64,000 nucleotides of DNA from Eleusine coracana subsp. coracana (Eukaryota; Streptophyta; Magnoliopsida; Poales; Poaceae): contig CM064417.1 in assembly GCA_032690845.1 (NCBI GenBank), positions 22,546,808-22,610,807 of the forward strand, given 5' to 3'. Position 1 is the stretch's first letter; every line of letters starts with the position of its first letter. The position numbers and the translations under genes were made by a program. The notes under the pieces are model-generated. The model was given only the letters and a program-made list of their open reading frames with translations. It did no database searches and was not told the origin of the DNA. Below, in pieces: positions 1 through 12,221 of the stretch.

Positions 1-456
1 GTGGCGGCGGTTGTTATGGGCAGATGGAAATAATGTTATTAGAGTCAAAATTAGGTTAGGATGTTGGGGAGTGGAGACTCAGCTCGTGTCGTGCGTCAAA
101 AGGAGTACTTAGTAGGGCGTGCAAACTATATATGACAAATGCAACATGCGTGTATGTTCTTTGATCTCTGAATAAGCCCATTTGTTTCCCACTCATTTAA
201 AAAGTACCTCTCCAACTTTGATATGTTTCTTTCGTCCCAAGAATCTATTTTCTCCGTCATGTAAATAGCACCCCCAGCTTATTCACAACAGGAAAACGGA
301 ACTCTAGCGGTGCACCCTAAAATGGTGTAGCAGCGGGTATGAAGCTAAGCCGCCGCTGCAGATGGTAATTAGAGGTGGCTTACATTATCACCCGCTGCTA
401 CTTGCGCAAATTTGCGGCAGGTGACAATGACCACCGTCATTAAGGAGACCCACCAG

Positions 457-465
457 TATAAATAG
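457..465 (+). promoter_or_regulatory. TATA box of CACTA promoter, copy A
   Basis: TATAAATAG stands just inside the subterminal repeat zone, followed by a CTGCTCACTGTTCCAG stretch that could hold the start site. The same element is kept in copy B at 34679-34687. It lies about 0.8 kb upstream of the transposase reading frame, so a 5' leader or intron would be needed. Confidence 0.5.
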
Positions 466-947
466 ACCCCTCGGGCTGCTCACTGTTCCAGACGAACAAT
501 GGCGGTCCGAAAATTTGGGTATTTCATTAAAATTGAGGGGGGAGGGGGGAGCTTTTGAGTTAGTTTTTTAGGTCAAATTTGTTATGTGAGGTAAGGGCAA
601 AGTATTCCATATGTTTTTTTTGCTCTAGTGGTGAAATGATGGAGAATTTCGGCTTTGAACGTTCTATGATTTTCATAAAAATTTAGACAAATCCTCTTGA
701 TTTGAGAAGTTGTTGTTGAAATTTATTGAAATATACCTCAAGTATTTACATCGATAACCCACAAACCATGTTTTTCTAGCCTCTCCTATGTATATTAAAC
801 CCTAGATCTATCTTTTCGCATGCATATGTGTGTAGATAAATGAGAGTGAGAGGGAGAGAGGTAGGGCAAGAGCAGTGTTTTTATTTCTTTTGTTTGTTTA
901 CACTTTATTTATTATTTAACATAACTTATTTACATTGTAATAATATA

Positions 948-1183
948 CTCCGTCCGTTTCAAAATTGTTGTCGTCATTGACTTTTTTCATTACCTTTGAC
1001 CGTTTGTCTTATTCAAAATATTTTAAAAATTATCATATACTTTTTTCCTAATTATTTTTGTTACTATATAAACTTATAATATAATCAATAATTTTATGTG
1101 TTTGAGATAATTTTTTGAATAAGACGAATGGTCAAAATTCATGAAAAAAATCAATGGCGACAATAATTTTGGAATGGAGGGAG
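948..1183. mobile_element. Stowaway-type MITE, copy A only
   Basis: A 236-bp element with terminal inverted repeats: the left end reads CTCCGTCCGTTTCAAAAT and the right end reads GGAATGGAGGGAG. It is flanked by TA on both sides (946-947 and 1184-1185), the Tc1/mariner Stowaway target. The inner TIR parts also pair (TTGTTGTCG near 968 with CGACAATAA near 1158). The interior is AT-rich and non-coding. It sits in the AT-rich leader upstream of the transposase remnant. The matching site in copy B (about 35150) has no MITE. Confidence 0.92.
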
Positions 1184-1279
1184 TATATATTATTTTAATA
1201 ATTTTGAATTTACATTATTTTATAATTATATTTGGAATAATTGGTATATAATTTTTTTAATTTTCATCTAAGGTTTGAG

Positions 1280-3410
1280 ATGGATTGATCCATCGAACGC
1301 GTCGAGGAACATGCTAAGCGTGAAGGGATCACCGATATATTTTGTCCATGTATTGATTGTAAGAATGAGAAATGTCCATGCATTGATTGTAAGAATGAGA
1401 AATTGTGGACAGATAAGGAAGTAATCAGATCACACTTGGTGACCCGGGGTTTTATTGAGAAATACTGGTTGTGGACCAAACATGGTGAAAATAATGAGGA
1501 GCCTATAGTTGAGCCTTTTGATTGTGAGGTTCAAGCACAAGCTGAAGAAGTCCATTCTCTCGACAATACCTCTGTGGATGTCAAAGCCAATTTTGATTTT
1601 GAGGAATTGTTACGCCACGTTGAGCCATAAGTGTTAGTCAATGCAAGCACCATAAAAAGACTTAACAACTTTGCTACCATCGAGAAGGCATCGAAGGACT
1701 CATTGTATGAGGAATCCAAGGGATGTGGCAAAGAGCTTACTCTGTTGCATACGGCCTTGAATTGATAAAACTAAAAGCCATGCACGGGTGGTCTGATGCA
1801 AGTTTCATAGATTTGTTAGAACTTTTTTCAGATGCGCTGCCAAAGCCTAATTTATTGCAAAGTACCACCTACCTTTGTCTTTGGACGTTTGAAAAATTCA
1901 CGTATGTCCAAATCATTGCATATTATATCGGAAGGAGTACAAGGATGTCATGAGATGCCCAAGGTGCAACCGCAGTCGTTACAAAAAAAAAACGACGACT
2001 ATGATGTAGAAACAACTAGTGTTGAAAAGAAGAAAAACTAGAAGGGTCAGAAGTGGATGAAAAATCCTATTGCTGATGAGAGCGATGATGATACGAAGAT
2101 TCTTGTCTTAGTTATGTGGTACCTACCCATGGTCGATCGCATCAGACGCTTGTTAGACAACCCCAAGGATGCTGCATTGATGACATGGCATGCACAATGC
2201 ATGGCTGTTGGTTTGATTAGGCATCCTTCTTATGGAACCTAGTGGCAAACATTTGATGAAAATCATCTAGAGTTCTCTGAAGAGAAAAGGAACATACGGT
2301 TTGCATTGAGTACCGATGGGTTGAATCCTTTTGGTAAAATGAGGAATTCGCACAACACTTGGCCTGTGATACTATCATTGTACAACCTTCCATCATGGCT
2401 ATGTCACGAGCGGAGATACCTCCTGCTAACAACATCTATCCCTAAATCTAAAGAAATTGGAACCGATATCGATGTGTTCTTGGAACCGTTAATGAAAGAC
2501 ATGCAAACACGATGGTTGGAGGGGATCCGTATATGGGATGAGCATAAAAGAGAGTACTTCAATCTCAAGGCTATTATTTTCGTCACCATAAGTGATTCCC
2601 CTGTACTAAGGGAGCTATCGGGACGAGTTAAAGGAAATGCGCCATGTCTAGTCTGCATTGATGATACTTTGAGTGTGTACATCCCATCATCCAAAAATAC
2701 AGTGTACACACAAAACCGTCGATTCTTACCAAGAAAGCACAGGTATCGTGCGATGAAGAGACAGTTTGATGGCATTGTTGAGAACAATGAAGCTCCTCAA
2801 CACTGCAATGGAAGGATCATATTTGAGATAGTCCAAAACATTGAAGTTTCTTTTCGAAAGGCAGTGAAGGTAGTGACAAAGTCAAAGGCTCTAGCACATT
2901 TTAAGAAATTCTCCATTTTCTTCAGATTCCTTGATTATTCGAAAGAATTGGAAGTGATGCATGCACTGGACTTGATGCACTATTGAGATCGTATTATGGA
3001 TACATTGAGGAAATATGGGAACTTGACTACGGAGAAAATTTGCAAGTCCCTGTACTCCACTTCAAATGAGTGAAGCATCCTAATGGGGTGGAAGTGGATG
3101 AATACGGGTTCACAATCATCGATTTCAACAAAGTGGGTCACAAAGATAATCCTTGGATACTCGCCAAGACCGTGGAATAGGTGTTCTATGTGCTGGATCC
3201 AAAGGGTGAAAGGAAGTACATCGTTGTTCTTGGTGAACAAAGAATCATTGGAGTTGGGAATATACGTGATCATGGCAAATACAATTAGTATGCCTTGGTG
3301 CCACTATTCTTAGATCCTACAAAAATTTAACTCTTGCAAGCAAAACTCTCCTATTCGAAAGGAATGCCCAACATGCGTACTATCGACGAAGGAAAAATAG
3401 TTCAAGGGTA
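1280..3410 (+). pseudogene. TNP2-type CACTA transposase, decayed, copy A
   Basis: Translated pieces in several frames show the usual En/Spm order. First is a transposase-associated domain (about 1310-1500; CPC-type motif decayed, RSHLVTRGFIEKYWLWTKHGE). Next is the Transposase_21 core (about 2100-2700; LSTDGLNPFGKMRN, then WP.ILSLYNLPSWLCH and FLEPLMKDMQTRWLEGIRIWDEH). Last is a DUF4216-type tail (about 2984-3300; YYGYIEEIWELDYGENLQVP, KTVE-stop-VFYVLDPKGE). The start is damaged: about 50 bases present in copy B are missing after 1283. Frameshifts and stops occur throughout, many of them TAG where CAG or TGG is expected. Two stops, before VFYVLD and after KYN, are shared with copy B, so decay began before the duplication. 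It cannot encode active transposase. Confidence 0.85.
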
Positions 3411-3635
3411 ATCATGTAATTTCATTATGTTGTTTACAATGTACTATGTGAACGAAAATGTTCTTTGGAAGATAATGTTTTATATGTTAAGTAATTTGCT
3501 CAGGTATTTGTTTAGTATTTTTTTAATTAGTAATTTTCTCTAGTATATCTTTAGTATTTTTTAATCAGTAATTTTCTCTGGTATATTTTGTAAATTATAT
3601 TATCTAAAATACAATATAATTTTCTCTCGTAAGAA

Positions 3636-3745
3636 AACAAAAGAGGCGTAGCGGCGGTGGAAATGTCACCCGCCGCTAAAGATATTTTAGCGGCGGGTGG
3701 AAGCCACCCGCCGCTACTCGGCGCTCCCACCTATATAAGCTTGGG
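3636..3745. repeat. Internal CACTA-type GCGGCGGGT repeat cluster with TATA box, copy A
   Basis: Inverted GTAGCGGCGG / CCGCCGCTA motifs repeat four times in about 70 bases, like CACTA subterminal repeats but about 3.4 kb inside the left end. A TATATAA (3732-3738) follows. Copy B has the same block at 37588-37685. It may be the remnant end of a second CACTA element or an internal promoter region; the sequence does not decide. Confidence 0.5.
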
Positions 3746-3839
3746 CCTTGGGACTTAGCCCTATTCCCCAAAGCACGAGCGCCAACAATGCTGACAGACT
3801 ACCAAAATTCCCCGCCACCGCCGGAGTCATCCCAGAGCC

Positions 3840-5647
3840 TGTTGGCGGCTGATAAAACCCATAATCGGCCACCAACCAGTTAGGAAATGCGAGGCAAAGA
3901 CCAAAATTTAATAAATATTTGTTTAAACTAATAAAGTTCTATGAGTTTTGGTAAAATATATGTTTGCAGGTATAATAGAGCCAAAATATGTAAAAACATG
4001 AAGAAACACCCCGTCGGCCAATCACGACGGTGAAACAACCGTTTTCACCGGCCGACAGGGTCGTTTTCAGGCTGAAATTAGGAACCGGCTGAAATCAGCC
4101 AACCAGCTGATTAACCGGAGTTGTTTTTCAGGCTGATCATCCAACCGGGCCGGTTTTGCAAAAACACTTCACCATGATGCTGGTTTCTCCTCCCGGATTA
4201 AAAATGATGAGATATGGCTAAGGAAAAGAAGGCCAACAAGTGGCCTAACCGGGAGAAGTCAAGGGGCGACCCGGAGGGGGTCGGTACCCGGCCAAGGCCG
4301 CCGCCCAGCCTTGGGTTGCCAACCCATGAAGCCCAATAGGACTACCGACCCCAAAATGGAGAAGTCGGTACAAACCAACCAAATAACCGACATCCAAACA
4401 AGATCCAAGCCATCCAAAATGAGTCGGTCGGGAACCGACAAGATCCTACGGCTGCCTAGCCTGGGCTACCGCCCGACAGTGCATGGTGCCCGGTATGCCC
4501 GGCCACCCGGCACACGTGGCCGCCCGACAAGGCCCGCCGCCCGATAGACCGACTTCGGCCTACTGACCCTTCTTCACCTACAAGTACCCCCTTGCCCATT
4601 TCCACCTATAAATAGAGAGGGAATTCGGCAGAAAAAGGGAATCAAGCAGGCAACACATCAATCGACAAAAAGAGAATTCGCCGTAATGTAGAATAGGTTA
4701 GTTACTCAGGAGTTAGAGTCTAGTCGAGAGCATCGCTCGAGATTCCGGAATCGACTCGGAGTCTTGGTATGTGACCTCTTGTATCTTTTCTCTTTATGTA
4801 AGATTTATCCCTTATCAATATAAAATATCTTTCCTTTTATATCTTGTCAAGTATTTATTTTAATTTAGTCATTTCCTCAAGTCACAGTTATCGGGAAGAA
4901 ACATTGTTGCGTAGTTCACAGGTTTCTTGGCTAGGATTTAATTAAGTTTAGTTCTTTCTAGGAACTAGACTTGGTTATGTCCCAACTATTCTTCAACTCG
5001 ATCAATGGAAGAATATCTAGTGAAGGCGTAGGCGCGATGCCTAAGTTAACGCTAGCTGGATTTGCATTCGTCCCTACGGGCTGTGTGGTAGGCGATAGGT
5101 GGTGACAGTCCTGTCCGTCCCTTTGTAATCCACTACGTTCGGGAAGTCTCAAGCAGGGTTGTCTAGCGATAGCATACCCACTTGTACAGAGGTTAGTTAC
5201 CGACCCATATTAGTGGATCATTTTTGTGCCCTGAAGTGAGCTAACAGGTGAAAGACCTGAGGCTGTACCAAGAAATTCGTGTAAGCGCTCAACCCGAGCA
5301 ACTAGGATTTGACGCTTGACTTAGATATACTAGGAAAATATATTTAAGGAATCTTAGACTTAGACTCGTTGTCCTCCCGGCTAGCTTAACCAATCTCTTT
5401 ATTTATCTTAATGTGGATTTCTCCCGTGCTACTACCCCACTCTATCATTGATTATCCTTAGTCCCGTCTTTGGATTGTTGGAACTATTCTTTAGTCATAT
5501 CTTTGTTAAGCCGAGATAATCTTACGCATAGCTTCCCTATGGAAACAAATACAATCTTGGAACACTCCCGGGTGAAATGCTACAATGGTGTTCCGTGCGC
5601 TTGCGGAATTAATTCATTTTATCCTTAGAGCATAGCAAACACTAACA
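3840..5647 (+). mobile_element. Solo LTR (1808 bp), gypsy-like, target duplication GAGCC
   Basis: It begins TGTTGGCGGCTG and ends CACTAACA, with the same five bases GAGCC on each side (3835-3839 and 5648-5652). Copy B shows the uninterrupted target, so the limits are exact. No internal region is present, so it is a solo LTR left by LTR-LTR recombination. TATAAATAG at 4607-4615 marks a promoter. A conserved downstream part (about 5085-5125 and 5565-5610, including GGGTGAAATGCTACA) is shared with the solo LTR at 26441-27989, so the two belong to related families. There is no coding content. Confidence 0.95.
4607..4615 (+). promoter_or_regulatory. TATA box of solo LTR
   Basis: TATAAATAG precedes AGAGAGGG, about 770 bases into the LTR. 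It is the likely U3 promoter, and the sequence after it (from about 4640) would be R. The second solo LTR has the same box at 26918-26926. Confidence 0.6.
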
Positions 5648-5652
5648 GAGCC

Positions 5653-5990
5653 CGAGCCTGAGCCCTAGCACTGCCGCCATCCTCCCCGGTGTCGTCCCAG
5701 CCGCAGCATGGCTTCCCTCCCCAGCGTTGTCTTCTACCCCCCGAGCCCAAGCGCCACCATCGCCCCTCCCCGAGCGCCATCGCCTCCCTCCCCGGCGCAG
5801 TGGTCGACCTCCCCGAGCGCTGCCGCCGCCGCCTCTCCCGGAGCGTGGCGTCCTCGAGCACCGCCTCTCCTGGAGTGTGGCCTCCCAAGGCGCCGCCGCC
5901 TCCCTCCCCGGCGCTGTCGTCCGCCTCCCCGAGCGCTGCCGCCTCCTCGAGCCCGAGCGCCGTCGCTTCAAGTTGTTATTTGATTTGTGT
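5653..5990. repeat. GC-rich Pro/Ser-codon minisatellite, copy A
   Basis: An irregular repeat built on CCGCCTCCC, CCGAGCGCC and CGTCGTC blocks. All six frames are open over long stretches because stop codons are rare at this GC content, so the Pro/Ser/Arg-rich reading frames here are composition artefacts. Copy B has an alignable but differently expanded version at 37780-38100. It lies just downstream of the TATA box and a GGGACTTAGCCC segment, so it may be a decayed 5' exon or leader. Confidence 0.6.
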
Positions 5991-6059
5991 TCCATACTTC
6001 AGGGCCTTTGGGCTTGAAGTTGTTAACCCATCCTTAAGTACTAGAGAAACTGAATGTAG

Positions 6060-6116
6060 CTTCTGTCAACCATTACTATTCTACACCAAGGGTGTAGAAT
6101 AAGCTATTCTACAGCC
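6060..6116. repeat. Nested palindromes, copy A
   Basis: TATTCTACACC, a 3-base spacer and GGTGTAGAATA form one perfect inverted repeat. The second arm pairs again with a following TATTCTACA across AGC. Related palindromes occur at 38277-38297 and 55133-55155, so the motif marks recurrent edges of the GC-rich segment that starts here (CCGCACCCAACCAAAG). Confidence 0.8.
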
Positions 6117-6496
6117 GCACCCAACCAAAGTGCGCCAGGTAACCCAACCGAGCGCGCCAACCACTCACCTCTTGACCGAGCATGCCAGCAAATCGTAATG
6201 GGTGTGGCCAGCACCTCCCCCTGAACCCGATAAGGAAGCCAAGATCACCCTGCCGGCACGCTTTCTCCTCTTTGCCGTGGGAGTGGTGGCCCTGCCCCGC
6301 CTCACAACATCCCTAAGCACCCAAATCGTGCATCATCCTCGTCGCAACAGTAGCAACGACCTTGCCCCGCGGCGATCTGTCTCCGCCGGAGGTGTCCCCT
6401 GCCTCTCTGGCGTCAATCTGCCTTCTCCACTACTGGAGCGACCTCCGCGTTCACCTCCACTTCCATGCGCAGCCCTCGAGGTACCTCTATCCTTCT
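6117..6496 (+). other. GC-rich gene-start-like segment, copy A (unidentified)
   Basis: GC-rich, CpG-containing sequence that looks like a grass 5' UTR or first exon. Short open frames exist but I recognise no protein family. It matches 38300-38685 in copy B, where it continues without a break. In copy A it is cut at 6496 by the Copia composite and resumes near 32006. It could be captured gene sequence at the edge of the unclassified element. Confidence 0.45.
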
Positions 6497-7560
6497 TGAA
6501 AGCGTGCACAGCTTCATGCGCAGGTCATCGTTGTGCCCAACATCAAGACCATTGTGTCGTTCGTTCTCAAGCAAACCTCGAGCAACTTCACCAGATGGCG
6601 AAACTACTTCCACAATGCCCTTGGCAGGTACGATCTAACTGATCTAGTACTTTCTGATGATGACTTCTCCGTTGATCCGTACTAGGTCTGCATGGATTTC
6701 ACGATCAAATCTTACGTCTACAGCACCGTGTCGCCTGACCTCATTGAAATCGTCTCTACCCCGTCATGGACCTTGCGCTCCATCTGACTGGGTCTTGCTA
6801 CCCAGTTCAGTGGCAACAAGGAGCAGCAATCCCTTATCCTCGATCCAGAGTCTTTCAACTTCGAACAGGGTGACCTGTCAATCTCTGAGTACTGCCGCCA
6901 TCTCAAGGGGATGGCCGATGCTCTTCATGACCTCAGTGAGCCTGTCCTCGATCGCACGCTTGTGCTCAATGTCCCTCATGGCCTAAATGAAAAATACTTG
7001 CATATGGCGTCGTTGATCCAGAGGACAAATCCTTTCCCATCATTCGTCGACGTCCGTGCTGATCTCGGCATTGAGGTATCAATCATGAAGAGGAAGAAGC
7101 CATTAACATTTGTTGCCGCCACTGCACCAACCCATCCGGCTGTTCCTCGCGGCCCAGCCTCCAGCGCAGGCGGCAATCTAGCGCACTCCTGCGGTTATGG
7201 CCATGGGGGTGGTGGACGGGGTCGCGGGGGGGGGGGGGGGGGGTCGCTCTTTACAGCAGCGGCCTGCCTATGCTCCACCTACCGATGGCCCCTTCCAACC
7301 AGGCTGGAACCTTACACCGGGATGTTCACAATGTGGGCCGGTCCGGTTGCTCCTCATGGACCTGGCCTCCTAGGCAATCGCCCATTGTCTGCTCCGGCCC
7401 AGCAGCCCAGGCCACAACATGCACTACACATGGGCCACCTGGGTGTGAAACAACACCGTAGCTTCAGCAAGTCGCCAATTACGGACCTCCACAGTTTGCT
7501 CTGGCTCCTGTGACTCCTGCATCGATCGACAGCCTGCCCCAGCATTACTCAAGCTCACCA
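6497..7560 (+). pseudogene. Copia gag, 5' truncated and decayed
   Basis: Begins mid-gag at a point matching 30230 in the second gag copy. Pieces of the UBN2/retrotran_gag domain are readable (TSSNFTRWRNYFHNALGRYDL, with stops removing the next part, then SISEYCRHLKGMADALHDL and SFVDVRADLGIE), followed by a Gly/Arg-rich tail with an 18-base G run at 7226-7243. Gag forms the virus-like particle in the cytoplasm. The start codon, the N-terminus and the 5' LTR are absent, and several stops and frame changes make it non-functional. Confidence 0.8.
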
Positions 7561-7639
7561 CCAGTGCTTCTGCGATGGGTATAGGACCAACAGCAGCTGG
7601 CACATAACTTCAATAGATTGCAGCTCACACCACCACCGT

Positions 7640-10600
7640 CCCAGAAATGGTGCTTTGATTTCGGTGCCCCGTCGCGTATGGCCTCCTCCTCGGGTAACAT
7701 CTCCTCTCCACAACCTTTAACTTCTTAACTCCATCTATCATTGTGGGTAACGGTTCTCTCCTGCCAGTAACCACCACATGCTCTACCTATTTCCAGTCTT
7801 CTAGAGGTCCTCTTTTTCCTAATTCTATCCTTGTTTCACCACATATCATTAAAAATCTTATTTTTGTCTTCCGTTTCACCATTGATAATAACGTTTCCAT
7901 TAAATTTGATCCCTTTGGTCTCTCTATGAAGGATCTCATTATGAGGAATGTGATCATCAGGTGCAATAGCACTAGGGAGCTCTATTTCTTCTAGCCGACT
8001 ACCGCACATGCACTCACAGACGTCACCAATACCGCCACCCTTTGGCATCGTCGTCTTGGCCACCTTGGTGTTGAGGCCATATCCTAGTTAGCTTCATTCA
8101 GTAAGTTTGCTTGTAATAAAAGTGAGTTAGAAACTCTTTGTCATGCTTGTCGGTTAGGATGACATGTTCGTCTCCCTTTCAATAAGTCCATTTCTCGAGC
8201 TACAAGTACTAGGTTATTTTAGATGATTGCTCTCATAACTTGTGGACCTTGCGCCTCAAATCTGACATATTCGACACTCTTGCTCATTTTTTCTCCCATG
8301 TGTCCACCCAGTTTGGTACTACCATTATAAACATTCAATGTGACAATGGTCTTGAATTTGACAACTCCACGTCGTGGACCTTTTTCGTCAAACATGGAGT
8401 TGCCCTACGCATGTCCTATCCCCACACATCTCCTCAAAATGGTAGAGCTGAACGCATCATTCATTCCACAAATAATATCATGCGCTCACTTATGTTTCAA
8501 GCAAGCATTCCTTCCTCGTATTGGGCCGAAGCCCTTCATGCCACAACCTATCTCTTTAATCGCCATCTCACAAAGACACTAAACTTCTTCACGCCTTATT
8601 TTGCTGTTTATGGAAGTAATCCTTCCTATGAGCATCTTCGTGTTTTTGGATCTAAATGCTATCCCAATTTCTAGGTTACCCAACCAATCACAAAGGGTAC
8701 CGCTGCCTTGACCTTGCCACAAATCGCCTTATCATCTCACGCCACGTCATTTTATATGAAGGCTCCTTCCCCTTTGCAGAGCTCCCCACTCCCTTGTCAT
8801 CCTCTAACCTTGATTTTCTCACTAATAATGACTACGTGCCTAGCACCATTGGTACACCGTTTGTTCAGATCACCTACCACCATGTTCCGCTGCCCCTGTT
8901 GAAATCTCCTCCCAGGTAGCTGCCAGCGGAACAACTTTAGCGCCTCAGTCTAGCGCTGCTGCCCCCATGGATTCTCCTCGGTCCGCTGCCAATGGCACTG
9001 GCTCACCCCAGGCGCGCTCCCCTCCCTTGGGACCCCCGCACGGATTCCCACTGCTGGGAGGCTTTTCATCGAGCCATGCCACGTGCTCACCCTCTAGCGG
9101 TGGCCTTCACCCGATGGTGGATAGCTCCCAGGGGACCTCGCACATGCAGTCGTCGCACCCCAGCAGCGAGCGCTCCTGCTGCACACTTGGACTCATGTCG
9201 TCCCGCAGTGCGCCGCACAGTTGGGCCATAGCAAGCTCCGGATTCTTCACTTGGCGCAGCGCCAGTGCGTGCTCTACCCCGCCTCGCAGAAAACCAGCTT
9301 TTCATCAACCGAAGCCAATTTTTGATTTGCATATTGATGTGCTTTCCCCTCTGCGTAAAACATATCAAGGCGCGTTATATGATCCAAACTGGCATGACGC
9401 TATGATCGATGAGTTCAATGCTCTCTAGACCAACCACACATGGGACCTCGTTCCACCACCTTCTGGTGTCAATATTGTCACTGGTAAATGGGTCTTTCAC
9501 CATAAGATGCATCTGGATGGTTCACTTGATCGCTACAAGGCTCATTGGGTTCTTTGTGGATTCACAAAATGACCTGGCATTGATTTTGGTGAGACTTTTA
9601 GTCCTGTTGTGAAGCATGCCACCATTCGCACTATTCTATCTCTTGCTGTTTCTAAGGACTAGCCCATTCATCAACTTGATGTGAAGAATGCTTTTATCCA
9701 TGGTACTCTCACAGAGACTGTCTATTGTGCTCAGCCATCTGGATTTGTGGACACCTCCCGCCTTGATCATGTGTCGGTTCAACAAGTCATTGTGTGGTTT
9801 AAAGTAGGCTTCCCGTGCTTGGTACAGTCTCTTTGCTACTTTCATTAACTCTCTTGGTTTTCTTGGTGCCAAATCAGATACTTCTCTATTTGTTTTTCAC
9901 CATGGCTTCTGTTATATGTGGATGACATTGTCCTCACAACCTCCTCAGCGGCCCTCCTTCGACGAGTCGTTGATGCTCTGACATCAAAGTTCTCCATGAA
10001 GGACCTTGGACTTCTACATCATTTTTTGGGTATAACTATTTCTCGAAGCACAGAAGGTTTATCTTTATCTCAGCGTCACTATATGCTTGAGATCCTTGAC
10101 CAGGCCGGTATGTCTGATTGCAAGCCTTTCAACACTCCTGTGGATACTTGTGCTAAGTTGCCTTCTGATGGTATTCCTGTCGCCGATGCCACTCAGTTTC
10201 GTGTCCTTGCTAGAGCTCTTCAGTATCTCACCTTCACCCATCCAAAAATTGCATATGCTATTCAGCAGGTTTGCCTATTCATGCATGATCCACGTGAACC
10301 TCATACGTCCTTGATCAAGCGCACTCTTCGATATATTAAAGGCACCTTGGATTGTGGTCTTCGGTTCCACTATTCCTCATGCACTGATCTTGTGGCTTAC
10401 TCCAATGCTGATTGGGCTGGCTGTCTAGACACATGGCATTCTACTTCGAGCTATGCTGTCTTCTTGGGCGATAACCTCATATCTTGGTGCTCCAAGCGTA
10501 TCTCGCTCTAGTGCTAAAGCTAAGTATCGAGCTATTGCCAATGCCGTTGCAGAGACTTGCTGGATACAATAGTTATTGGGTGAACTACTTTCCCCTGTTC

Positions 10601-10766
10601 ATAAAGCTACTCTTGTCTATAGTGGTAACCTCAATGTAATCTACCTCTCGACGAATCCCATGCAACATCAATGCACAAAGCACATCGAGATCGACATGCA
10701 TTTCGTCCGGGACATCTGTCACCGCGGGTAGTGTGCGAGTTCTTCATGTGCCGACCACGTCCTAGT
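7640..10766 (+). pseudogene. Copia pol: protease, integrase, RT, RNase H (decayed)
   Basis: Domains in order: a protease relic (WCFDFGAPS near 7648, where DSGA is expected); a GAG-pre-integrase motif (LWHRRLGHLGVEA, 8039); an integrase core (8225-8674; CDNGLEFDN and SPQNGRAERII kept, but the first catalytic Asp region lost by a deletion near 8217); RT (about 9350-10080; VKNAFIHGTL and YVDD at 9915-9926); and RNase H (about 10370-10740; SNADWAGC). Breaks include TAG stops at 9427 and 9661 and frameshifts near 9770-9918 and after 10510. The gypsy element cuts the last part; the reading resumes at 29644 as GIFTKGLP. Domain order INT before RT identifies Ty1/copia. Confidence 0.9.
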
Positions 10767-10768
10767 AC

Positions 10769-11105
10769 TATCGGTGTTTAGATCACCGACCAATAGAATT
10801 TGTTCATAGGGATGCGCGTTTCGGGTTCAGTGATGGCTAAGCAAGGGGACATGAGGGATTATACTGGTTCGGGGAAGCCCTCTATGTCCAGTTCTCAGGC
10901 CTGCTCGTGTTACTTGCTCTGGTGAGGGAGTACAACGGTGGTGAGAGAGGAGGGTGCTCCAAGTCTTGGGTGCGAGTGGGATCTGTGTGTGTATTTGCTG
11001 TTGTTGTGCCTATGTCGTGGTTCCTGTCTTTCTTCTCTTTTGAAGAAGATGCGGGCTTTATTTGCTGTTGTTGTGCCTATATTCCAAGGAGAAGGGACCC
11101 ACATT

Positions 11106-11138
<33 letters not shown>

Positions 11139-12221
11139 TTTCTACACGTGATGAGTCGGTGGAGGTGTGCCGAAGAAGGCGAAGCCCTTAGTCGACGGCG
11201 TAGTCTTTGGTCCTTGTGGCCCCCATCATCCTGGCCTCGCGTCAGAGGGGCGGTGCTGTGTCCGAGCATGCCCCCGTTCTCCGTCATCGAGTTGAGTCCC
11301 ACGTTGTTCCTGTAGTCGGTGTGTACCGCCGTGTGCGGGGAGGCGCAGTATGGGCATCGTCATCAAGATTGAATCTAGTTGTTCCTCAAGCTGTCCTGCA
11401 CCCTCATCATTAGGTGCGTCATCGCACGATGGCAGCGCAGCGAGCCTTGTCATGCCTGCCACCGCCAGCGGGCGCTGGTGATGATGAGGGGGGCAGGTAT
11501 CTGGTGGGATTTGACTCCTTAATACTATGCACGCGTAGTGGGCATGGCATTTAAGGCCAGGTGGTTGGTAGTCGTTGACCGTTGGCTCGCTCGACCTCCT
11601 CCACCGGGGGTCCTTGTTCCGGGTTGCATCTGTCTGGACCTGCTCGGAGATGGAATCCGTCTCGTCCGGATGAGGCAATCAAGCTTCTCCACTTCGCCAC
11701 TCCTGACTTGGTCAGGATTTCCTCAACCTGTCTTGTCCGGGCTCGGGTCCCACCGATGGGAGTTGTCGGAGGTGGAGTTTGTTTGGTGATTACGGGGGTG
11801 GGGGTTGGGGGCCATTTTGTCGTTGTGACAGTAGCAGCAGTGGAGTGTCCGTCCTTGCCCGGGAGTGGACAGGCTCAGGCGAGTGGCTGAGTCATCTGCC
11901 TGGAAGGGCGAGCCATGCCCGGGTTCTGTCAGGCGGAGCAATCTGTCCTCGGCCCCTTTTGAGGGGTCGAGCGGGGCATAGCAAATCCGCGACCCCAATT
12001 GAGGTATCATGCGGGACGTGACCGGCCCTCGACCACTCGGAGGTCGAGCGGGTCGGGAAAGTGGTGCGGCCTTTGCGGCTAAGGCCTGACTCCTACAGGG
12101 ATGCTCCTCGTGGGGGCCCATGCAGATGATGCCTTGGTGGCGATCCTGCAAGCCCTTTTGAGTCTGACGCAGGTGAGCCTTTAGGAGGTGCCATGTGACA
12201 CCCCGATCTTTACCCTCGACA
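10769..12221 (-). repeat. Gypsy 3' LTR (left)
   Basis: About 1453 bp. The left edge reads TATCGGTG where the partner LTR has TGTCGGCA, so the canonical TG is lost; the right edge is CTCGACA. It aligns along its length with 28176-29643 but differs by many substitutions and by the size of a CA/GA microsatellite (11104-11139 here). A related LTR starts at 63489. Confidence 0.92.

Larger units (their letters stand above)
284..3800 (+). mobile_element. CACTA (En/Spm) transposon, left part, copy A
   Basis: The terminus CACAACAGGAAAA at 284 is a variant of the CACTA end and is nearly the inverse complement of the right terminus at 59720-59732. Subterminal repeats of the GCGGCGGGT / ACCCGCCGC type follow (about 305-430), with a second cluster at 3648-3720. 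The body encodes a decayed TNP2-type transposase (about 1280-3410). No right terminus exists in this copy: the sequence runs into a GC-rich segment and is interrupted by a solo LTR. The flank left of 284 is also duplicated in copy B. I take it as an inactive left fragment. Confidence 0.8.

Noticed and set aside
5642..6102. Several overlapping long ORFs rich in Pro, Ser and Arg
   Set aside because: All frames on both strands are open because of GC-rich repeat composition; the matching region in copy B has different frames, so no protein is conserved.
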